NCBI GenBank assembly: GCA_963794615.1
Contig: CAWCEP010000017.1
Location: 94,382-158,381 of the forward strand
Direction: 5' to 3'
DNA from: Chersky-840 sp963794615
GTDB lineage: Bacteria > Actinomycetota > Acidimicrobiia > Acidimicrobiales > UBA8190
DNA: 64,000 nucleotides
Shown piece by piece: positions 61,657 to 64,000 of this stretch. The stretch's first letter is position 1, and each line of letters starts with the position of its first letter. Under the pieces are notes generated by a model that saw only the letters and a program-made list of their open reading frames with translations, had not been told where the DNA came from and searched no databases. Both the position numbers and the translations under genes were made by a program.

Positions 61657-62919
61657 CTGCGCCTCCTGTCCGATCGGGCGCTCCTGCTGGACCTCGGCCA
61701 GGCTCAGCTGGAAGGCCTCGTGCAGCGCCTGCACCGCCTCGGGCACCGCTTCGGAGCGGATCACGCAGGAGATCTTGATCGGCGAGGTCGAGATCATCTC
61801 GATGTTGATCTCCCGCTCGGCCAGCGTCTCGAACACCTGCGCGGCCACGCCCGGGTGGGAGCGCATGCCGGCGCCGATGATCGAGACCTTGCCGATCTCG
61901 GGATCGGTGTCGATCTGCGCGATGCCCAGCTCGGCCCGGACCGGCTCGAGCGCGCGCTCGGCGGCGCGCAGGTCCTCGGACGCGATCGTGAACGACACCT
62001 CGGCGTCGCGGCCCTCCTCGCGCGGCTCGTTCTGGATGATCGTGTCGACGTTGCAGTTGGCGTCGGCCAGCGCCCGGAAGATCGCCGCCGCCGCGCCGGG
62101 ACGGTCGGGTACGCCGGTCAGCGTGATCCGCGCCTCTTCGGTCGAATGGGTCACGGCGGTGATCAGCGGGTGCTCCATCGTCTCGTCCTCTCCGATGACA
62201 AAGGTACCGGGACTCGCGTCGAAGCTCGAGCGGCAGTGGATCCGCACGCCGTGCGTGCGCGCGTACTCGACCGAGCGCAACTGCAGCACCTTGGCGCCCG
62301 AGGCGGCCATCTCGAGCATCTCCTCGAAGCTGACCATCGGCAGCTTGCGCGCGCTCGGCACGACCCGCGGGTCGGCGGTGAACACGCCGGCGACGTCGGT
62401 GTAGATCTCGCACACCTCGGCGCCGATCGCCGCGGCCAGCGCCACCGCGGTCGTGTCCGAGCCGCCGCGCCCGAGCGTGGTCACGTCGCGGCTGGTCGAG
62501 ACGCCCTGGAAGCCGGCGACGAGCACGATCAGGTCGTCGCTCAGCGCCTCCCGGATGCGGTCGGCGCGGACGTCGATGATCCGCGCCTTGGTGTGGGAGG
62601 TGTCGGTGACGATCCCGGCCTGCGAGCCGGTGAGCGAGATCGCCCGGTGCCCGAGGTCGTTGATCGCCATCGCGCACAGCGCGCACGAGATCCGCTCGCC
62701 GGTCGAGAGCAGCATGTCCATCTCGCGCGGGTCGGGGTGTGGCGAGACCTCCTCGGCCATCGCGATCAGCTCGTCGGTGGTGTGGCCGCGCGCGGACAGC
62801 ACCGCGACGACGCGCTTGCCGTCCTCGCGCTTGCCGACGATCCGGCGCGCCGCGCGCTTGATCCGCTCGGCGTCGGCGACCGAGGTCCCGCCGAACTTCA
62901 TCACGACCGTCTCGGGCAC
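61657..62919 (-). CDS. lysC: Aspartate kinase LysC
   Basis: About 421 residues. The kinase domain opens VVMKFGGTSVADAERI and has TLGRGGSDTTAVALAA. Two C-terminal ACT domains start with TLTGVPDRPGAAAAIF and VSIIGAGMRSHPGVAAQVF and would bind feedback inhibitors. It phosphorylates aspartate, the step before Asd. In this sequence the frame runs straight into asd without a stop, yet asd keeps its own ribosome-binding site, so a lost base near the end is likelier than a real fusion. Confidence 0.93.
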
Positions 62920-62960
62920 GCACGAAGGGTACGGGTTAGCGCTGGTTTGCCGGACTTCGC

Positions 62961-63587
62961 CTATGTGGCTCGTCCGCGACCCGTGCCTACACGAGCGCCC
63001 GCCCCGACCAGCGCGCGCCCGAGCGTCAGCTCGTCGGCGTACTCGAGGTCGGCGCCGACCGGCAGCCCGCTGGCCAGCCGAGTCACGCGATCTCGGCGTC
63101 GAGCGCGCGCAGCCCGGCCGCGACGTGGAGCGCGGTGGCCTCGCCGGTGGTGGTCGGGTTGGTGGCGATCACCACCTCGCGGACGGGCCGGTCGCGGCAC
63201 CCGCTCGTACAGCTCGGCGATCTTCAGGTCCTCCGGGTCGACGCCGTCGATCGGCGAGAGCGCGCCGCCGAGCACGTGGTAGCGGCCCCGGAACTCGTGC
63301 GTGCGCTCGATCGAGATCACGTCCGAGGGCTCCTCGACCACGCAGATCACCTCGGGGTCGCGCCGCTCGTCGGCGCAGATCCGGCAACTCGGACCGTCGG
63401 CCAGGTTGAAGCAGGTCTCGCACAGGCCGATCCGTTCCTTGACCTCGGTGATCGCGCGCGCCAGCGCCAGCGCCTCCTCGTCGCTCGCACGGAGCAGGTG
63501 GAACGTCAGCCGCTGAGCCGTCCGGCCGCCGACGCCGGGCAGCTTCGACAGCTCGGTGATGAGCCGCTGGACGGGCGGGGCGTACAC
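62961..63587 (-). CDS. recR: Recombination protein RecR (two compensating frame breaks)
   Basis: About 208 residues. Helix-hairpin-helix LSKLPGVGGRTAQRL, zinc finger CETCFNLADGPSCRIC, Toprim EEPSDVISIER and the C-terminal LASGLPVGADLEYADELTL are present. RecR works with RecO and RecF in gap repair. Between about 63200 (one base extra) and 63085 (one base missing) the frame is shifted; the repaired text reads REVVIATNPTTTGEATALHV, the expected Toprim core. It follows ebfC as in most bacteria. Confidence 0.9.
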   Translation of the reverse strand: MYAPPVQRLITELSKLPGVGGRTAQRLTFHLLRASDEEALALARAITEVKERIGLCETCFNLADGPSCRICADERRDPEVICVVEEPSDVISIERTHEFRGRYHVLGGALSPIDGVDPEDLKIAELYERVPRPARPRGGDRHQPDHHRRGHRAPRRGRAARARRRDRVTRLASGLPVGADLEYADELTLGRALVGAGARVGTGRGRAT

Positions 63588-63607
63588 GCTCAGGGGACTC
63601 CCGCTTT

Positions 63608-63945
63608 CTACAGACCGAGGCCGAGGTCGCCGAGGCCCCCCAGGCCACCAGGCCGCCGGTGATCCCGCCGAGTTTCGCCGAGGCGAGCTCTTGCGCGGAC
63701 CGCAATGCCTCGTTGACCGCCGCCAGCACCATGTCTTGGAGCAATTCGACGTCCTCGGGGTCGACCGCGTCGGGGTCGATCGTGATCGACTTCAGCACCA
63801 GATCTCCGCTCACCTTCGCGGTGACCATCCCGCCTCCGGCCGACGCCTCCACGACTTCGTCCTTCAGCGCCTCCTGGGCAGCGAGCATATCCTGCTGCAT
63901 CTTCTGGGCCTGCTTGAGGATTTGCTGCATGTTCGGTTGCGGCAT
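63608..63945 (-). CDS. ybaB: YbaB/EbfC nucleoid-associated protein (frame break near end)
   Basis: About 112 residues. MQQILKQAQKMQQDM, VVEASAGGGMVTAKVSG and DPDAVDPEDVELLQDM are family hallmarks. It binds DNA as a dimer and is nearly always encoded between dnaX and recR. Near 63650 one G is missing; adding it gives a Gly/Leu-rich end GGLGGLGDLGLGL and a stop at 63608-63610. The start overlaps the preceding stop as TGATG. Confidence 0.9.
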
Positions 63946-64000
63946 CAGCCCTTGACCTCGCCTTCGTTCTGATCGTCTTCGAGCACCTCTTCGGCGTCGA
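63945..64000 (-). CDS. dnaX: C-terminal end of probable DNA polymerase III gamma/tau (dnaX)
   Basis: Only the last 17 codons are in the window: an acidic tail ending NEGEVKG and a TGA that overlaps the ebfC start. The dnaX-ebfC-recR order is strongly conserved in bacteria, and gamma/tau tails are often acidic. Identity is inferred from position. Confidence 0.55.
   Translation of the reverse strand, partial: DAEEVLEDDQNEGEVKG

Noticed and set aside
1..64000. tRNA, rRNA or complete insertion sequence
   Set aside because: Reading by eye found no cloverleaf-like block with CCA end, no rRNA-like stretch and no transposase; a dedicated covariance search was not possible.

Overview
The window is high-G+C bacterial DNA with dense, often overlapping genes (ATGA, GTGA and TGATG start/stop overlaps) and many GTG starts. 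It encodes mycothiol/DinB-type enzymes, a probable biotin synthase auxiliary protein, paired WYL regulators, two P450s and a single-operon type IV pilus. This points to Actinomycetota, and the gene mix suggests the class Acidimicrobiia; that class is inference. From about 58.6 kb to the end the style changes: a LamG protein of the kind common in Thermoleophilia appears, G+C drops visibly between 58.6 and 60.5 kb, and indels run in both directions. The two parts may not come from one replicon.

Layout. 0-7.3 kb: type IV pilus operon pilT, pilC, a membrane protein, a fused pilM-pilN, pilO and the prepilin pilA, with two nearly identical sigma28/WhiG-type promoters (before pilM and pilA) and a strong terminator after pilA. 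7.4-13.8 kb: FtsH-like protease, acyl-CoA carboxyltransferase, zinc dehydrogenase, flippase-like membrane protein and a lipoprotein, the last two joined by five copies of a 17-bp start-codon repeat. 13.8-20.4 kb: CtaG-like protein, PafB/PafC-like WYL pair, orphan MobF relaxase, archaeal-type riboflavin synthase, BsaP-like zinc protein and two unknowns. 20.6-23.7 kb: four overlapping genes, three of them with tandem YbjQ/DUF74 repeats. 23.7-30.8 kb: DinB protein, AlkA-type glycosylase, GH13 glucosidase, SDR, bioB, acyl-CoA dehydrogenase and MBL hydrolase.

30.8-39 kb is a signalling block: a LuxR response regulator, a lone receiver, a frameshifted GAF histidine kinase, an ABC ATPase without permease, a receiver-HTH-adenylate cyclase fusion, an FAD oxidoreductase and a protein with a C-terminal cyclic-nucleotide domain. 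39-42.3 kb: P450, enoyl-CoA hydratase and MpaB-like oxygenase. 42.4-50.8 kb: two GGDEF-EAL proteins flank an acyltransferase/SpeD-like pair, a TetR/DinB divergent pair and two very small proteins. 50.9-57.3 kb: P450 plus [3Fe-4S] ferredoxin, a secreted CocE-type hydrolase, a DUF4232 protein and a membrane protein. 57.4-58.6 kb: a serine-hydrolase remnant and a DUF2510 protein. 58.6-64 kb (all minus): truncated PAP2, LamG protein, asd, lysC, recR, ebfC and the end of probable dnaX.

Reading-frame quality matters here. Eleven frame breaks between 6 and 51.3 kb can each be repaired by removing one base, usually from a short G/C run. Every repaired gene then has a normal family length, so these look like consensus insertion errors rather than pseudogenes. 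No tRNA, rRNA, CRISPR array or complete insertion sequence was seen.
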